Shown: piece by piece, positions 19,301 through 32,069 of the stretch | Layout: every line of letters starts with the position of its first letter | How positions within the stretch are numbered: the first letter of the stretch is position 1 | DNA from: Siphonodentalium dalli | Taxonomy: Eukaryota > Mollusca > Scaphopoda > Gadilida > Siphonodentaliidae | Length of the DNA: 64,000 bases | Direction: 5' to 3' | NCBI GenBank assembly: GCA_032622095.1 | Contig: CP136063.1 | Location: 72,889,980-72,953,979, forward strand | Notes under the pieces: model-generated | What the model was told of the DNA's origin: nothing | The model's database searches: none | The model's input: only the letters and a program-made list of their open reading frames with translations | Translations under genes and position numbers: made by a program

Positions 19301-21716
19301 GCGTACCGGTTAGACTTTTGCAGCATGTATGTATTCGCGGGTGTATCTTCACGGATGTCTCATTAATGCAGTATGTAACTTTTATGACCGCGTTAATTGC
19401 TTTCGATATTTGGGTGTGAATACTGGCTGGGCCACTCTTGAAGATTTAATTGCGGGAATACAATGCATAACATAATAGCTAACATTGCTGAATTATGTCT
19501 CAGTTCGAATGTAGACTAAAGGTCGTATTGCGAAGTATTGGCGGTGTATTTAATCCGATTTGTATATTTTTGGTCCGCATTTAGAGGCCTTTCTGGTGTG
19601 GTGAATGAGAAACATTCAGTGATAAGCCATAGTTGTTGGAAGGACTATAGTTGTTTTAACGGAACTCTGAGGTGGTGCATTAATGAAACCTTGACTGAAT
19701 TATGAATAATTAGTCTCCAATAATCGGAGGCCATATATTCTCCCAACCATTTACTTGTTTTAATAATATATAGGTGGTGAATGAAAACCTTGTCGGAAAT
19801 TATTGATAACGAGTCTCGAAACCGTTCGTGTTCAGCCGTCGTAGATTGGCTTCTGTCTGTAAATGATTTAAAAAAAAAACTTCTATTTTCATCGGGAACC
19901 AGGCTTTTATTTGCGTACTTGGATGGACTAAATGTGATTAGCAACGTACTCGGTATTTACGTACTTGAACCATATAACGAAGATCGACAAATTTGGCCTG
20001 ATTATTATTCTGCATGCTATTACATGCACTATTCAGACCTCTATTTCAATAGAAATTAGAGCGAATAACAAAGGAAAATACATGCCGAAAATAATACAAA
20101 CATCGTACAAGAGAACTGAAAAACTAACAGTTTAGTGTATTTGCCGCGAGCTAGCAGCGCGACAACATAATAACGTGTGTGGTTATTTGTGCATCAATGT
20201 AATGACCGTTGCATGTTTGGCGATGAACGTTTCAACTAATTGGAACGTATGCGCCCTTGTGCACAATTATCATAAGTGACGTATGGTGTGTACATATTTC
20301 ATAATTATCATAACTTTAGTTTGACACGTCCGATTTAAAAAATGTTTTTCACATGCTTTCTCACCAAGCGCACACTACACACACATCCAAAAATACAATT
20401 AATCAACTACAGAGCCGTGACCTATACACATTTTTTATGATATGCTTTATTTTCTGATCCATTCACACATTACATGATATTGAGAATCACCACATTAAAG
20501 CTCCAATATATTTTAAAGATGCCTAATAATATGATCTTGAGGGCGTTACCATTTCTGACTATTGTTTTATTATACCTATTGTTGTGTTGATTCCAATTTG
20601 CATGTTTTGCCCAGTCAGTCGAGCATATATGTCATAACCTAGATAGGATAAGATAGGATAATTTTCTTTTCAATATGCTTATGACAGGGACGTGTGGCAG
20701 GGGCTTGGGGTCTAATTATCAACAGTTAGAAATTTAATACCTGACACAACATTAGTTGGAAATTTTACACCACAGTAGCTTGAAATTGTTCTCATTTTTT
20801 TTAAATTCAACTAGTAATTAGTGGGAAATTTGTGGCTTTTAGACCAACATTTGCATATTTCCCTACTGTTTGTAAAATGTTTGGACTAAAATGCCCATGG
20901 TCTTCCTATTATACAGGGACGTGGTGACATTGGATGGGGAGGTTGTCTAATCACCACAACTTGGGTCAAAATGTTCAAAAGTTGGAAACTTCATTCCCTG
21001 CAAAACATTAGTTGGAAATTTCCCCAAAATAGGTTGAAACTGTTCTCGTAGTTAGATTTTCCAACAATTTATTAGAGGGGAATTACACAAAACTTGTTTT
21101 TAGACTAACATTTGCATATTTTCCTTCTTATGGTCAAAAGTTGGAACTGAAAATGGCCATCAATTGGAACATTATTCGGCCCGGTATGCCCTGATCCCTC
21201 CCCAGTGGCAAGTAACACCTGCTAATTGTTTAAGAACTTGCTTGATTAGACCACTGGATGTTAGGATTTTGCAATGTTCAGGTTTTTCATTTTCTCAAAA
21301 TGTTGTCATACATGATCAGCTCAGTGGATTCTGTTCCTTCCTTGGCTAGTGGTCCCAAAATTAGTGAGTTCTGATCGGTTTAGAATAAGCTAGAATCCTA
21401 GTTTGTGAGGGAACAGTTGGGCCCAAGGGGAGGGGTGATAATTGAGCTGCCCAAACTTGTGAGTTTAGTGTGGTTCAACGGGGGGGGGGGGGCAGTTGGA
21501 AATTCCAAGGTGGCCACCCCCCAACGGAGTCCCTCTAGCCCTGCGAGTATCACCCCGATGCCACGATGGAAATCAATTAACATTATTGAATTCGAGCTTA
21601 CATTTAGTGCAAGTTCTGCTTCGGACAGTCCTTCAAACACATAAACGACCTTTCTTAAAAGCATTAGCCACATACACACAGGGGTATGTAATGCGCTCCG
21701 CTGCGCGCCAACATTT
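19301..21716. repeat. segment A of a paralogous pair (pair at 30323-33227)
   Basis: From GCGTACCGGTTAGACTTTTG to CTGCGCGCCAACATTT the order matches segment B throughout. A frame at 19781-20059 (MKTLSEIIDNES.., ending WPDYYSACYYMHYSDLYFNRN) is also seen in B at 30801 on, where a stop replaces one codon after YYSAC and the N-terminal half differs. It is probably a decayed repeat ORF. At 20627-20630 (ATAT) A keeps the empty site for the MITE present in B. Confidence 0.88.
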
Positions 21717-22220
21717 TGCACTATACGCCGACACTATATACGCGCCTGTTCTACGTTAATATTATCAAAATATAGGACAAGGGTAACAGTAGAAATCACC
21801 CGTTTTACCATCGCTCGGATACCGGACAAATTGTCCGATAGTGGTATCGATATCGCCACGGGTGTGTCGGCGAAGGTATGCATTTTGAAATCCAGTATTA
21901 TTTCTGCAAGAACTCGTATAACGGTTTCGAACACCACGCACTTAGGTTAAGCACATATGTTTAATAACACGCACACCGGTTTTCAATATTAGAATCAACT
22001 ATTAGCTCCTCCATAAAATGGGCGACATAGAGTATACCTAAGGGTTTTCAGTAACATAATTTATACAGTAACTAACTTGTTGGCTAATTAATCTGAATTA
22101 ATACACATATTATGGAACCAACGTGTTTGTGTCCGCGTATAACACGTACAGCAAGAAATAAGACAGGCGCCTACGTTCCGCGCTGTATCCGCGCTATGTG
22201 TATACGAGTGCTATGCTATA
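21717..22220. other. no gene recognised
   Basis: Nothing identified. Confidence 0.35.
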
Positions 22221-22670
22221 TATACAAGAAAACCATAGTCAGAAATGGTAACGCGCTCAAGATCATATATTATATACTCATGATTGTAATTATAGAATAT
22301 AAAATATATTGGTTTCGCGAATGACCAACTCAGAATGCCGTTAAAATAACAATAACAACCAGCACCTAATTAACGAACCGGCGGCCGACTCGGCCGTCTC
22401 CGACCACAACCACCAGTAGGCTGCAGAACGAAAAATATCTATAAAAGTTGAAATATAAGACTTACAAATTATCTTTTTCATTCCTTTTATTTGTAATTGA
22501 CATAGCTTGTCAAAAACCAACAATCAACATTATTGACATAATAATGTAAAGGACAATAAACGAAATTGAAATTCCCAACTACACCTTTTACCGGACTCGT
22601 CCTCCTGGTCGCGCAGTTCGACTTTTAAACCGGAAAAACCAATTATCTATAAATAAAAGTCTGAGTGTGG
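22221..22670. repeat. interspersed repeat, copy 2 of 3
   Basis: Same two blocks as at 14361-14660 (CAGAAATGGTAACGCGCTCAAG.. and CTACACCTTTTACCGGACTC..CTATAAATAAAAG), with the spacing between them enlarged. Confidence 0.65.
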
Positions 22671-22873
22671 TATAATCACATTTGAGTTTTTAACAATGTA
22701 TACGATTCTACTCGTGGGTTTCATTCTGCACACGTGTTAGTCCAGGAGATATTGGTCAACCTCTGCACCCCCCCCCCATGACTCAACTTCACCCCACTAA
22801 TTTTCTTTCTTAATGTCTCCTCTAATTTTTTTCACTTGTTAACAAGAAAAAAAAGTGGCCGCAGAGGCTCCAG

Positions 22874-23945
22874 GCAAGATGGCGTCCATCATGGCGGCCA
22901 TTTTTTTTATATGCACCAGGTATCTTTGATCGCCGTTATAGTAAAGATGATATCACATACGGTCTTGCTTTCCGCTCGATTCGTTATGGTAATATACAAC
23001 CCTTACAAATTAGCCAAAAATCCGACACCAGAATCCAATATGGCGGCCAAGATGGCCGCCGAAATGTGAAAATATGCTGTTTTTCTGACATTTCACCACC
23101 TTTCGTTTGTCTCTGTGGAAAAATATTGGCATCTTGGCGTGATGTTATACATTTATCGTATAGAAGAGTCATTGGCGAACACATGGGGACCATAATATAC
23201 ATTCATTGTGGGATATTTTGGTCCGATATCACGTTTTCCCAAATGCCGGTATAATAGGTCAAAGCCGAATCGACGTTAATAAAGCGATGTAATGTTTCGA
23301 ATCAATGAATGTTACTGCTATCATGACAACACCCATACATATATATATGCAGGAGATACTCGAGCTAGGATTCCTCTTATACCTGTGTTGAGGAATATTC
23401 ACCCAAATCCAAGATGGCGGCCAAAATGGCCACCAGAAATAGAAAAATGCCGAAATTCACTGATTTTAACATCAGTGAGCATTATTGTCATGACAACTCC
23501 ACACCTGCTTACTATTATAAGTTGGGAACATTTAGGCGAAGAACTTTCCTTGTACCATATCCAAATAAAAGTCCCCCAAATTCAAAATGGCGCCCACAAT
23601 GGCGGACAGATTTTGAAAAATCACCGAAATTCCCTCATATTCACATTATTGGGCATTATTGTCGAGACAGCCCCACCCATGCTTACAGTTGAATTGGAAT
23701 ACTGAAGTGAAGTAAATTAACTTACATCTCATGCAAGAAATGGTCATCCAAATCGAAGATGGCGGCCAAAATGGCGACCGAAATTTGAAAACACGTCTAT
23801 ATTTCTTTACTTTCTTACGATGGGCGTTATTGTTTCGCGATTTCTACCCACCGTTTAATGTTGATATGGAATATTGATATTAAGTATTCATTAGGGTTTG
23901 GCAATTGATACTCACAGTCAAGATGGCGGCCAAACTGGTGGCCAG
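22874..23945. repeat. ATGGCGGCC-box repeat field, ~170-bp period
   Basis: Paired boxes of the type AAGATGGCGGCCAAAATGGCC occur near 22876, 23037, 23411, 23585, 23756 and 23920. The intervals are about 161, 374 (two periods), 174, 171 and 164 bp. Each box is followed by AGAAAT-GAAAA-like sequence and then A/T-rich filler containing GGGCATTATTGTC variants. Frames through the boxes (MAAKMA..) are artefacts. Confidence 0.8.
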
Positions 23946-24735
23946 AAATTGAAAAGAAGTCGATATTATCACATTCTAATTTCGACTTTTTGTCATAATA
24001 TCGATCTGTATAGACGAAACGGTACATAATATAAGCCATCTATTAGTTCCAATATAAGTCGTAGCCTTTTGGAAGGATGAAAACCCACAATCGCAATGTG
24101 ACATTTCAAAATCCATTCTTGAATATAAAGGGCCCATACTGGTCGTAACCGTATATAGGTGCGCCGATTAGTCAAATTATGACTTCCAAGAATCAAAACA
24201 ACAGTACCTGAGCTTATTCTGATTTGCCACATTCAGCATTATCTGGATCAGTTTCCGTCTCTTCGTCAGATTAATCTATCTCGCTCACAACAACACAGTT
24301 TTCTACACTTCTTTGTAGAAGGGTCCCACTAATCGGAATGTTTCAAACAATATATATGCCGGTGTCCAGCTCACGTGTTTGTTTCGAAAGCTTTGAATTT
24401 TTATCCTTATTCTTGGCGAGCTTCATTCGTGGTATAGCTTATGGTATAATTCAGATGCTACATATGGGGTATGGGCGTCATATTGTGCTATAAACTAGAC
24501 AGGTATTTTGTCGATGCGTATACTAGCTTTCAGAAGGACCTATCTATCTGCGTTTTTTTCAGATTTGGTGAGCTAATGGGGATAACAACATGTACACCTG
24601 GTGATCTTCGCTAACAGCCACTTCTCAATATATGGTTCATCAATTCACATACTCATCTAATGTACTGCACTAGACCATGGACCATGACTGCGCCGCCCCT
24701 TATTTTGGTATGTTTTAGGTTCAAACATGATCTCA
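23946..24735. other. no gene recognised
   Basis: Nothing identified. Confidence 0.35.
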
Positions 24736-24760
24736 TGTGTGGCTTTGCTTTCCTTGTATG

Positions 24761-24946
24761 CTAAGATTGTATGTTCCCATCCGTTTGGAAGCCGTTCTTA
24801 ATCAACTGGACCAGGCGTGTACCATTGGCTACTACTGTATAAGCCCCACCAGACTTTGGTGTAGTCTTAAAGGCGATGCCTTTGATAGTTGGCTGATATG
24901 TCATACTCACGCTGGGTGGTGGTCGGTATGTTTCAAGAAAGTACAA
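24761..24946 (-). repeat. inverted fragment of an unknown coding-like repeat
   Basis: On the minus strand the sequence CGCCTGGTCCAGTTGATTAA..AACGGCTTCCAAACGGATG..ACAATCTTA matches 25411-25470 on the plus strand. The minus frame reads PPPSVSMTYQPTIKGIAFKT and ..LVQLIKNGFQTDGNIQS; the plus copy gives LVKLNQNGFETDVEIQS. Substitutions keep a similar peptide, so it may come from a retroelement or duplicated exon. No family was recognised. Confidence 0.45.
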
Positions 24947-25121
24947 ATGCCATCATCAACACAAGGATTAAATGTTCAACGCGAAGAACAACCAGAGGAA
25001 TGTTACGTTGATGAGCTCTGGCATTCAGTTCAAAATACGTTGGGCACACCAAGTGATTTCTTAGTAACATCACCATTGCGACCATTGTCCTACATGAGAC
25101 ATTAACTACTATATTCTAAAG

Positions 25122-25152
<31 letters not shown>
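25122..25152. repeat. (TA)n microsatellite
   Basis: About 15 TA dinucleotides. Confidence 0.95.
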
Positions 25153-25154
<2 letters not shown>

Positions 25155-25404
25155 CTATATGATCATAAAGATCGCGTCCCCCAACGTCCACAGCCATTGC
25201 CATCGAGACTATAAATTGTGCTTTAAATACATAGTGAAATAAATGCACCACAGTTCCTGACATTTTCTTGAATAATACAGCCCACATACTGACACTAACC
25301 CATGCGAGAGGATAACAAAAACGCATACCTTCATGCCATAAAGACATTATCCTTTAGTCCATCCGACTGTTTTGGGGGAGGCTAGAAAATAGTATTATCC
25401 AGAC

Positions 25405-25800
25405 AAAATTGTTCGTCTGGTCAAGTTGAATCAGAACGGCTTCGAAACGGATGTGGAAATACAATCTTACCACACCAAAACAAAAAGGCACGCATTACAT
25501 TCTATATCTTAACCATGCAACAGGTATATGGGTGGTGCATACCGTTGCCCATTCCATTCCCACTATCATGGCGCATGTCCACAAACTAGCACCGCGAGTA
25601 TTGCTCTTGTCTGCTGGGAGACTACTGCTGGACGTCACACAGTTTGCTTCGGATCATGGTCAAGAAGTGTGGGTAGTCGGTACATTATGGTCTTCTCCTT
25701 ATCAGATAGACATCTGTCCAAGGGAATTCGACAGCTGGCAACCTTCGAAACACTGTCAAAGTTGTCCACTGAGTTTGAGTTCGCTGAGTTTGTGAGTTGA
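25405..25800 (+). pseudogene. coding-like repeat fragment, unrecognised
   Basis: It starts with a plus-strand copy of the segment inverted at 24761-24946, then continues in overlapping frames (25451-25795, 25528-25800) with Trp, Cys and His but no family signature. The frame shifts near 25490-25530 suggest decay. Confidence 0.3.
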
Positions 25801-25811
25801 CGAACCATCTA

Positions 25812-26515
25812 GCGATATAGCGATATAGAGCATTAGGCGGTTCCTATGTCTACGTACCGAACGTCAAATGTCCCAGATTGATTGGTTGTATTGTTTTATT
25901 CCATAGTTATAAGCGATATTGAGCATAATTAATTTATTTGTGACAAAATATAATTTCTGGTATATGTTAACAGTAACCACTATTGTTCGTTAGCTAAACA
26001 ACCACACCTTTTTAGACCAGAAAATATTCGAAATAAAATTAATATTAATCGATAGAAGCATTTCCGGACAGGAGTCTTCGATTCAGATCTAATATTTTAA
26101 ACCCCGGTAACTATATAATACTTGTTTACAAAGAGATAATCCACCTCGGCTCGGGCACAAGTGGAGATTGATCCACCCTTCTCTACACCGGAGACGCCAA
26201 ATTGCACCGAGCATGTGTCTCCGGAGAAAAGTCCTGTCCTGGCGGAAACAACACCAATCTACACAGACGAGCTGATCCAAAAGATGGAAGCGTCCCTGAA
26301 ATTTATACCTCCAGGACATGACTATGACAAGATAGCCGCCAACATAGAGATCACGCGGGCAACAAGAGCACCGGCCATAACAGCCAACAACAGCAACAAC
26401 AACAACACGCCACTAAAAGACCAACCACCCGCCAAAAGAAGTACAAATAAATCAGCGAAACATTATACAAGCGGAGCGCGAAATGGATAAGAAATAATCC
26501 AGTGCAGTGGTGATA
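25812..26515 (+). repeat. repeat family R with ORF, copy 2
   Basis: Homologous to 14725-15420. The frame (first ATG at MEASLKFIPPG) continues to 26487 with PLKDQPPAKRSTNKS. Downstream AGCGGAGCGCGAAATGGATA..CAGTGCAGT also occurs just upstream of copy 1 (about 14670-14725). Confidence 0.75.
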
Positions 26516-27965
26516 TGGATGCAAATTTGAATGCATGGCACTTCAGGCGGAACGCGAATTCATGTTGTTCCTCAAATAAAAATGTCGGACCGACCAATTA
26601 ATGAATTCCGGTTCATTCCATTGATAAAAATTGTTCAAATAATTCACGAAATACTGTACCAATAGGCAGCCTGTGCGCCTCGGGAAATCTATGGTTGGAA
26701 CCATATAATGTATTCTCATTGAGAACAATTATACAAGCGGCTGTGATATTGAGCTTCAAAGTTTTGACGGATGGACGGACGGACGGACGGAATGTATCAT
26801 ATACTTATACTAAATTGATTCTCCCACTCATTTATTAAAGTATACATTGGATTGTCTATTATTCATTTGGAGGGATTGTTTTGGTGATAAAAGTAGACGA
26901 TTGATAAATAAAGCGCAGAACGAAACCTATTTACTGAGGGAAATGTTTGGTTAATAAGTTCAACAAGTTTACGACATATGGTCATTTGTTGAAATTATTA
27001 TCTGACCATTTCCTGTTGATATTGTGAACTTATTTATGTACATAAAACTGATATCTTAGTATCCAAAAACTAGCTCCACTGTAAGGATGTAGCAATCAAC
27101 TGAGCATGCCGAATATTCCAATCAAATCGGTTGTTCCAGAGGACACAATGCGCGAACTAAGAACTAGTGTAAATATGTAAATATGAACTCATTGTTTCGG
27201 GACGAAGTATTGTCTTATAATCATAAGACAATGATTCCCCCAACAGTTACTGTAGTCACTGCATGTAAATCTTTTATAAAAATGGCGCAGTGTTCTGCCT
27301 ATATATTTGGATATCAGATTTATGAAAACATAACTAATTTAGGCAATATTATTTGCTACTCCGGCGTGGATACCCCGGCAGATCGTCCAACACGCACCAC
27401 TTTAATGTGAAATTAACATGACACTAGTGAGATTTACTTGTTTAGGTTGAGGCTTTAAGTTAATATGTAATCACCTTGTATTGCATTATTGTCGTTTCTT
27501 TTTATCAACTCACGGAGAGATCGAATAATAATATAACCGACTGTTATCAAGACCATCTAACTAAGTCCATTCAACTATTTCTTATGGTAAAACTGTTCAG
27601 CCCCACAAAACTAGTGGCTTTCCCAGATATAGACTGTATAAAACATATTGGTCCCGTATCTAGAGGTATCTAACCCTCAGTGAATATACATCTTTGAATT
27701 CATCCGCCATCCTTATGTTTATATATCATTCAGGGCAGCAGGAAGACGACCAACCATGGTCATGCTGCTCCTGTACAATACTTATCACATACTTGTTCAT
27801 AATTTTGTTGTTATATCAATTGTTATTGTACAAATAAAAAATCATGCCACTTTAAAACATGACAAGAATCCCTGTAACAATTTCGCATCTTTTAAAGATG
27901 GATTATCTCTGTAAATAACAAATTGGAAATAGTTGCGTTGGTATAAAATAATAAATATGAACTGA
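26516..27965. other. no convincing gene; LINE-like 3' tail near 27720-27845
   Basis: (GACG)n lies at 26766-26790. 27720-27845 (GACGACCAACCATGGTCATG..GTTATTGTACAAATAAAAAATC) resembles a LINE 3' UTR with AATAAA, but has no coding part attached. Confidence 0.35.
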
Positions 27966-28720
27966 AGACTCCTGTCCGGAAAGCTTCTATCAATTAATAT
28001 TGATTTTATTTCGAATATTTTGGGACCCTTTATTTGTCTATTTGTATAACAGACCATTCGGGTGATACCATATAGCGATATAGAGCATTAGGCTGTTCCT
28101 ATGTCTACGTACCGAACGTCAAATGTCCCAGATTGATTGGTTGTATTGTTTTATTCCATAGTTATAAGCGATATTGAGCATAATTAATGTATTTGTGACA
28201 AAATTACACAATACAATTTCTGGTATATGTTAACAGTAACCACTATTGTTCGTTAGCTAAACAACCACACCTTTTTAGACCAGAAAATATTCGAAATAAA
28301 ATTAATATTAATCGATAGAAGCATTTCCGGACAGGAGTCTTCGATTCAGATCTAATATTTTATACCCCGGTAACTATATAATACATGTTTACAAAGAGAT
28401 AATCCACCTCGGCTCGGGCACAAGTGGAGATTGATCCACCCTTCTCTACACCGGAGACTCCAAATTACATCGAGCAGGTGTCTCCGGAGAAAAGTCCTGT
28501 CCTGGCGGAAACAACACCAATCTACACAGACGAGCTGATCCAAAAGATGGAAGCGTCCCTGAAATTTATACCTCCAGGACATGACTATGACAAGATAGCC
28601 GCCAACATAGAGATCACGCGGGCAACAAGAGCACCGGCCATAACAGCCAACAACAGCAACAACAACAACACGCCACTAAAAGACCAACCACCCGCCAAAA
28701 GAAGTACAAATAAATTTTGT
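27966..28720 (+). repeat. repeat family R with ORF, copy 3
   Basis: Almost identical to copy 2 over the ORF, differing mainly in three codons near the start (NYIEQV versus NCTEHV). It is preceded by an inverted fragment of itself: 27966-28020 is the reverse complement of the GATAGAAGCATTTCCGGACAGG segment. After RSTNK the frame runs into unrelated T-rich sequence. Confidence 0.75.
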
Positions 28721-28877
28721 AAAATTTGTTATGTTTCATTTTTTGTTTTTTTGATATCTCAATTAAAGGCACACATATGAGGGGTTATAGAAGGGGCCAT
28801 TCGGCGCCTTCAAAACTTAAAAAATCCCTGGGCTAGCCCCACCCCAAACCACTCTCTCTCTAGATAATCAACATTTA

Positions 28878-29030
28878 AGATAACTTTGGTTTATACAGGA
28901 TTAGGATCACGGGAATATAACACTAAGTAGATAACTTTGGTTTATACAGGATTAGGATCACGGGAATATAACACTTAGTAGATAACTTTGGTTTATACAG
29001 GATTAGGATCACGGGAATATAACACTAAGT
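28878..29030. repeat. 51-bp tandem repeat, three copies
   Basis: AGATAACTTTGGTTTATACA..GGGAATATAACACTAAGT is repeated three times with a single A/T difference (CTTAGT in unit two). Confidence 0.95.
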
Positions 29031-29360
29031 CGTTCTATGATTATACGCTATATATTCATAACAAAATGATTCATAATTTGAACAATGTTCGATATATATG
29101 TGACAAATCGACAGTTATCTTCCAATTCTGGTCATCTGCAGTTATTTGGTCCAACATTTCAGAGTGTAACGCAATTAAGACGATTAAATACCACCCTGGT
29201 CAAGTGGTCCTGCTAATCTGCTATGCTGCGGTTGGGTCCTGCTGAATTGCTATGATGCTGTTAGGGCAAACTGATGCTGTTATCAAAAAATACCGTTATA
29301 TTTTTTAATTTGTCTTTTTCGCGGTGTACCGATAATCTAAACATATCCACGAAAAGCCAA

Positions 29361-29536
29361 TATGCGTATGAAACATTCAAAAACATATTTATTGCGAAAT
29401 ATTTTAATTACTGGTTGTATTAGTTGTTGAAAATCAACTATAATCAATATGGTTATTCACATTTTCAGAAAAACCAGCGCAGCCATTATTATATATTTTT
29501 AAAGATATATATGTTCTTGAATGTTTCATACACACA
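29361..29536. mobile_element. short inverted-repeat element
   Basis: GTATGAAACATTCAAAAACATAT at the left pairs with ATATGTTCTTGAATGTTTCATAC at the right. The ~125-bp A/T-rich centre has no ORF. MITE-like. Confidence 0.6.
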
Positions 29537-29551
29537 CTGTTTTGTTTTCTC

Positions 29552-30066
29552 AAATCGCTCGGATTAGCCAAACACCGCGAAAATGACAACTTTAGAAAAA
29601 ATAACGGTACTTTTTAGTTTCAGTTTTCAGTTTGCCCTACCCGTATCATAGCAACTCAGCAGGACCTCCTGGCCAGGGGTGAATACATATCCTCGGATAC
29701 CGAAGATATTGACATTCGTTCTTGAAATAGAGACTTAAATCCGAAAGGTGAATGTTATATAATTTAATCAAAATCTGCATACACAATTTAAGTGCCACCA
29801 CTTCAAGAGAGGGTAAAACAGATATATGTACAAATGAGAAAACAATACAAATATCTGGCATGAGCCCGTCATGTCATATATAATTCATATTGATCCCCAT
29901 CTGCCTCAGAACAAAGCATGCACGTCAATGTCAGTATAAACACTTAACCGAACTGCAAACAATCAAGTCCAGTAACCCCGCATGCAAAATAGATGTTATG
30001 GACAATAGAGTTATAAATCTCTCTTCAATCGAGTCACGTTTAGCTGCAGAAATGCAGATACAACAT
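29552..30066. repeat. paralogous block, copy 2 (pair at 15398-15908)
   Basis: Same order as copy 1. It lies between family R copy 3 and segment B, as copy 1 lies between R copy 1 and segment A. This supports one large ancestral unit. Confidence 0.85.
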
Positions 30067-30070
30067 TTTA

Positions 30071-30155
30071 TCGACTCGCATATATAAGAAAATGCATTGG
30101 CACATGGTCTTTAATGTTGAGGCAGCGCAGCTCCCGTCATGAGAGGGTTAACCGT
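30071..30155. mobile_element. right half of a palindrome MITE with GGGTTAA end
   Basis: TCGACTCGCATATATAAG..GCATTGGCACATGG is followed by CATGAGAGGGTTAACC, which resembles the GGGTTAA end of the TTAA-type MITEs at 44580 and 55215. The left part is missing. Confidence 0.6.
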
Positions 30156-31612
30156 CTTACTTTATTGTGCGTTGAACATTACATTTTATTTGCCGTGACA
30201 GGCGCCGTTGTTAGTTGTTCTTATACAAGCGTTCTTGAATTTGATGTACATACGTATTGAATACAAAGGACAGTCGTGGGTCACAAAGTCACCCGTTATT
30301 TGTATAGGGTGTACATGTACGTGCGTACTGGTTAGACTTTTTGCAGCATGCATGTATTCGCGGATGTATCTTCGCGGATGTATCTTCGCGGATGTCTCAT
30401 TAATGCAGTATGTAACTTTTATGACCGCGTTAATTGCTTTCGATATTTGGGTGTGAACAATGGCTGGACCACTCTTGAAGATTTTATTGCGGGAATACAA
30501 TGCATGATATAACAGCTAACATTGCTGAATTATGTAGACTAAAGGTCGTATTGCGTATTGGCGGTGTATTTAATTAATCCAATTAGTATATTTTTGGTCC
30601 GCATTTAGAGGACTTTCTGGTGTGGTGAATGAGTAACCTTCCGTGATAAGCCGTAGTTGTTGGAAGGACTATAGTTGTTATAACGGAATTCTGAGGTGGT
30701 GCATTCATGAAACCTTGAATGAATTATGAATAATTAGTCTCCAATAATCGGAAGCCATGCATTCTCCCAACCATTCAATTGTTTTAATAATAGGTGGTGA
30801 ATGAAAACCTTGTCGGAAATGATTGAATACGAGTCTCGAAACTATTCAGTGTTCAGCCGAAAAGAAACTAATATGTCCATAGGGAACCAGGCTATTATTT
30901 TTGCGTACTTGGATGGACTAAATATGATTAGAAACGTACTCTGTATTTACGTACTTGAACAATGTGAGGAAGATCGACAATTTTGGCCTGATTATTATTC
31001 TGCATGCTAGTACATGCACTATTCAGACCTCTGTTTCAATAGAAATTAGAGCGAATAACAAAGAAAGATACATGCCGGCCGAAAACAATTCAAACATCGT
31101 ATAAGAGAACCGAAAAACTAACAGTTTTGTGTATTTGCCGCGAGCTGGCAGCGCGACAACATAATAACGTATCGATCGTCACCTTTTTGGAAATGGGTGT
31201 GTGGTTATTTGTGCATCAATGCAATGGCCGTTGTATGTTTGGCGATGAACGTTTCAATGAATTGGAACGTATGCGCCCTTGTGAACACTTATCATAAGTG
31301 ACGTATGGTGTGTAAATATTTCATAATTATCATAACTTTAGTTTGGCACGTCCGATTTAAAAAATGTTTTTCACATGCTTTCTCACCAAGCGCACACTAT
31401 ACACACATACAAAAATACATTTAATCAACTACAGGGCCGTGACCTATAAATTACACATTTTTCACAATCACTACATTAAAGCTCCAATATATTTTAAAAG
31501 ATGGCTAATAATATGATCTCGATGGCGTTACCAATTCTGACTATTGTTTTAATATACCTATCGTTGTGTTGATTCAAACTTGCATGTTATCCCCAGGCAG
31601 TCGAGCATATAT

Positions 31613-32069
31613 GTGACCCGCCATATCAAATCCAGTCGTATGTCGGGATTTTTTGTTATCTTGTGCCAATGCATTCTCTTATATATGCGAGTCGACCTTA
31701 TGTCGCCTCGCATATATAAGAGAATGCATTGGCCTAACAATTTTTATCATTTTTTTTAAATAAATGTTTCTTACAATTTTTAGGACATAAAATAAAAAAC
31801 ATCCATTACCCTGCAGGGAGCCCCACACATATATAGAAGCACATAGAAGAGTGTCGTCTGCTCATGTTTGTCTGGGGCTCTGTATGAGTGAAATTATGAA
31901 ATTGTTAAAGAATACAAGAACAAATTATTAAAATTGTAAAAAATTGTTAGGCCAATGCATTCTCTTATATATGCGAGGCGACCTATGGTCGACTCGCATA
32001 TATAAGAGAATGCATTGGCACAGGGTAAAAAAATCCCGACTTACGACTGGATTTGATATGGCGGGTCAC
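31613..32069. mobile_element. palindrome-bearing MITE, GTGACCCGCC termini (457 bp)
   Basis: The ends are GTGACCCGCC..GGCGGGTCAC inside ATAT/ATAT (31609-31612, 32070-32073). The long terminal inverted repeats run through AAATCCAGTCGTA-GTCGGGATTTTTT to the 70-bp palindromes at 31664-31733 and 31951-32019. The core is A/T-rich (TTACAATTTTTAGG..GAATACAAGAACAAATTATTA). The empty site at 20621-20636 proves insertion. With this sequence a TA or ATAT target duplication fits equally well. Confidence 0.9.

Noticed and set aside
23292-23705. ORFs of 92 and 137 residues starting near MAAKMA
   Set aside because: They cross the ~170-bp ATGGCGGCC repeats, and both frames show the same repeat periodicity. 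Not a gene.
24737-25105. 122-residue plus-strand ORF
   Set aside because: The homologous pair at 25405 supports the opposite strand as the ancestral sense, and no domain is seen.
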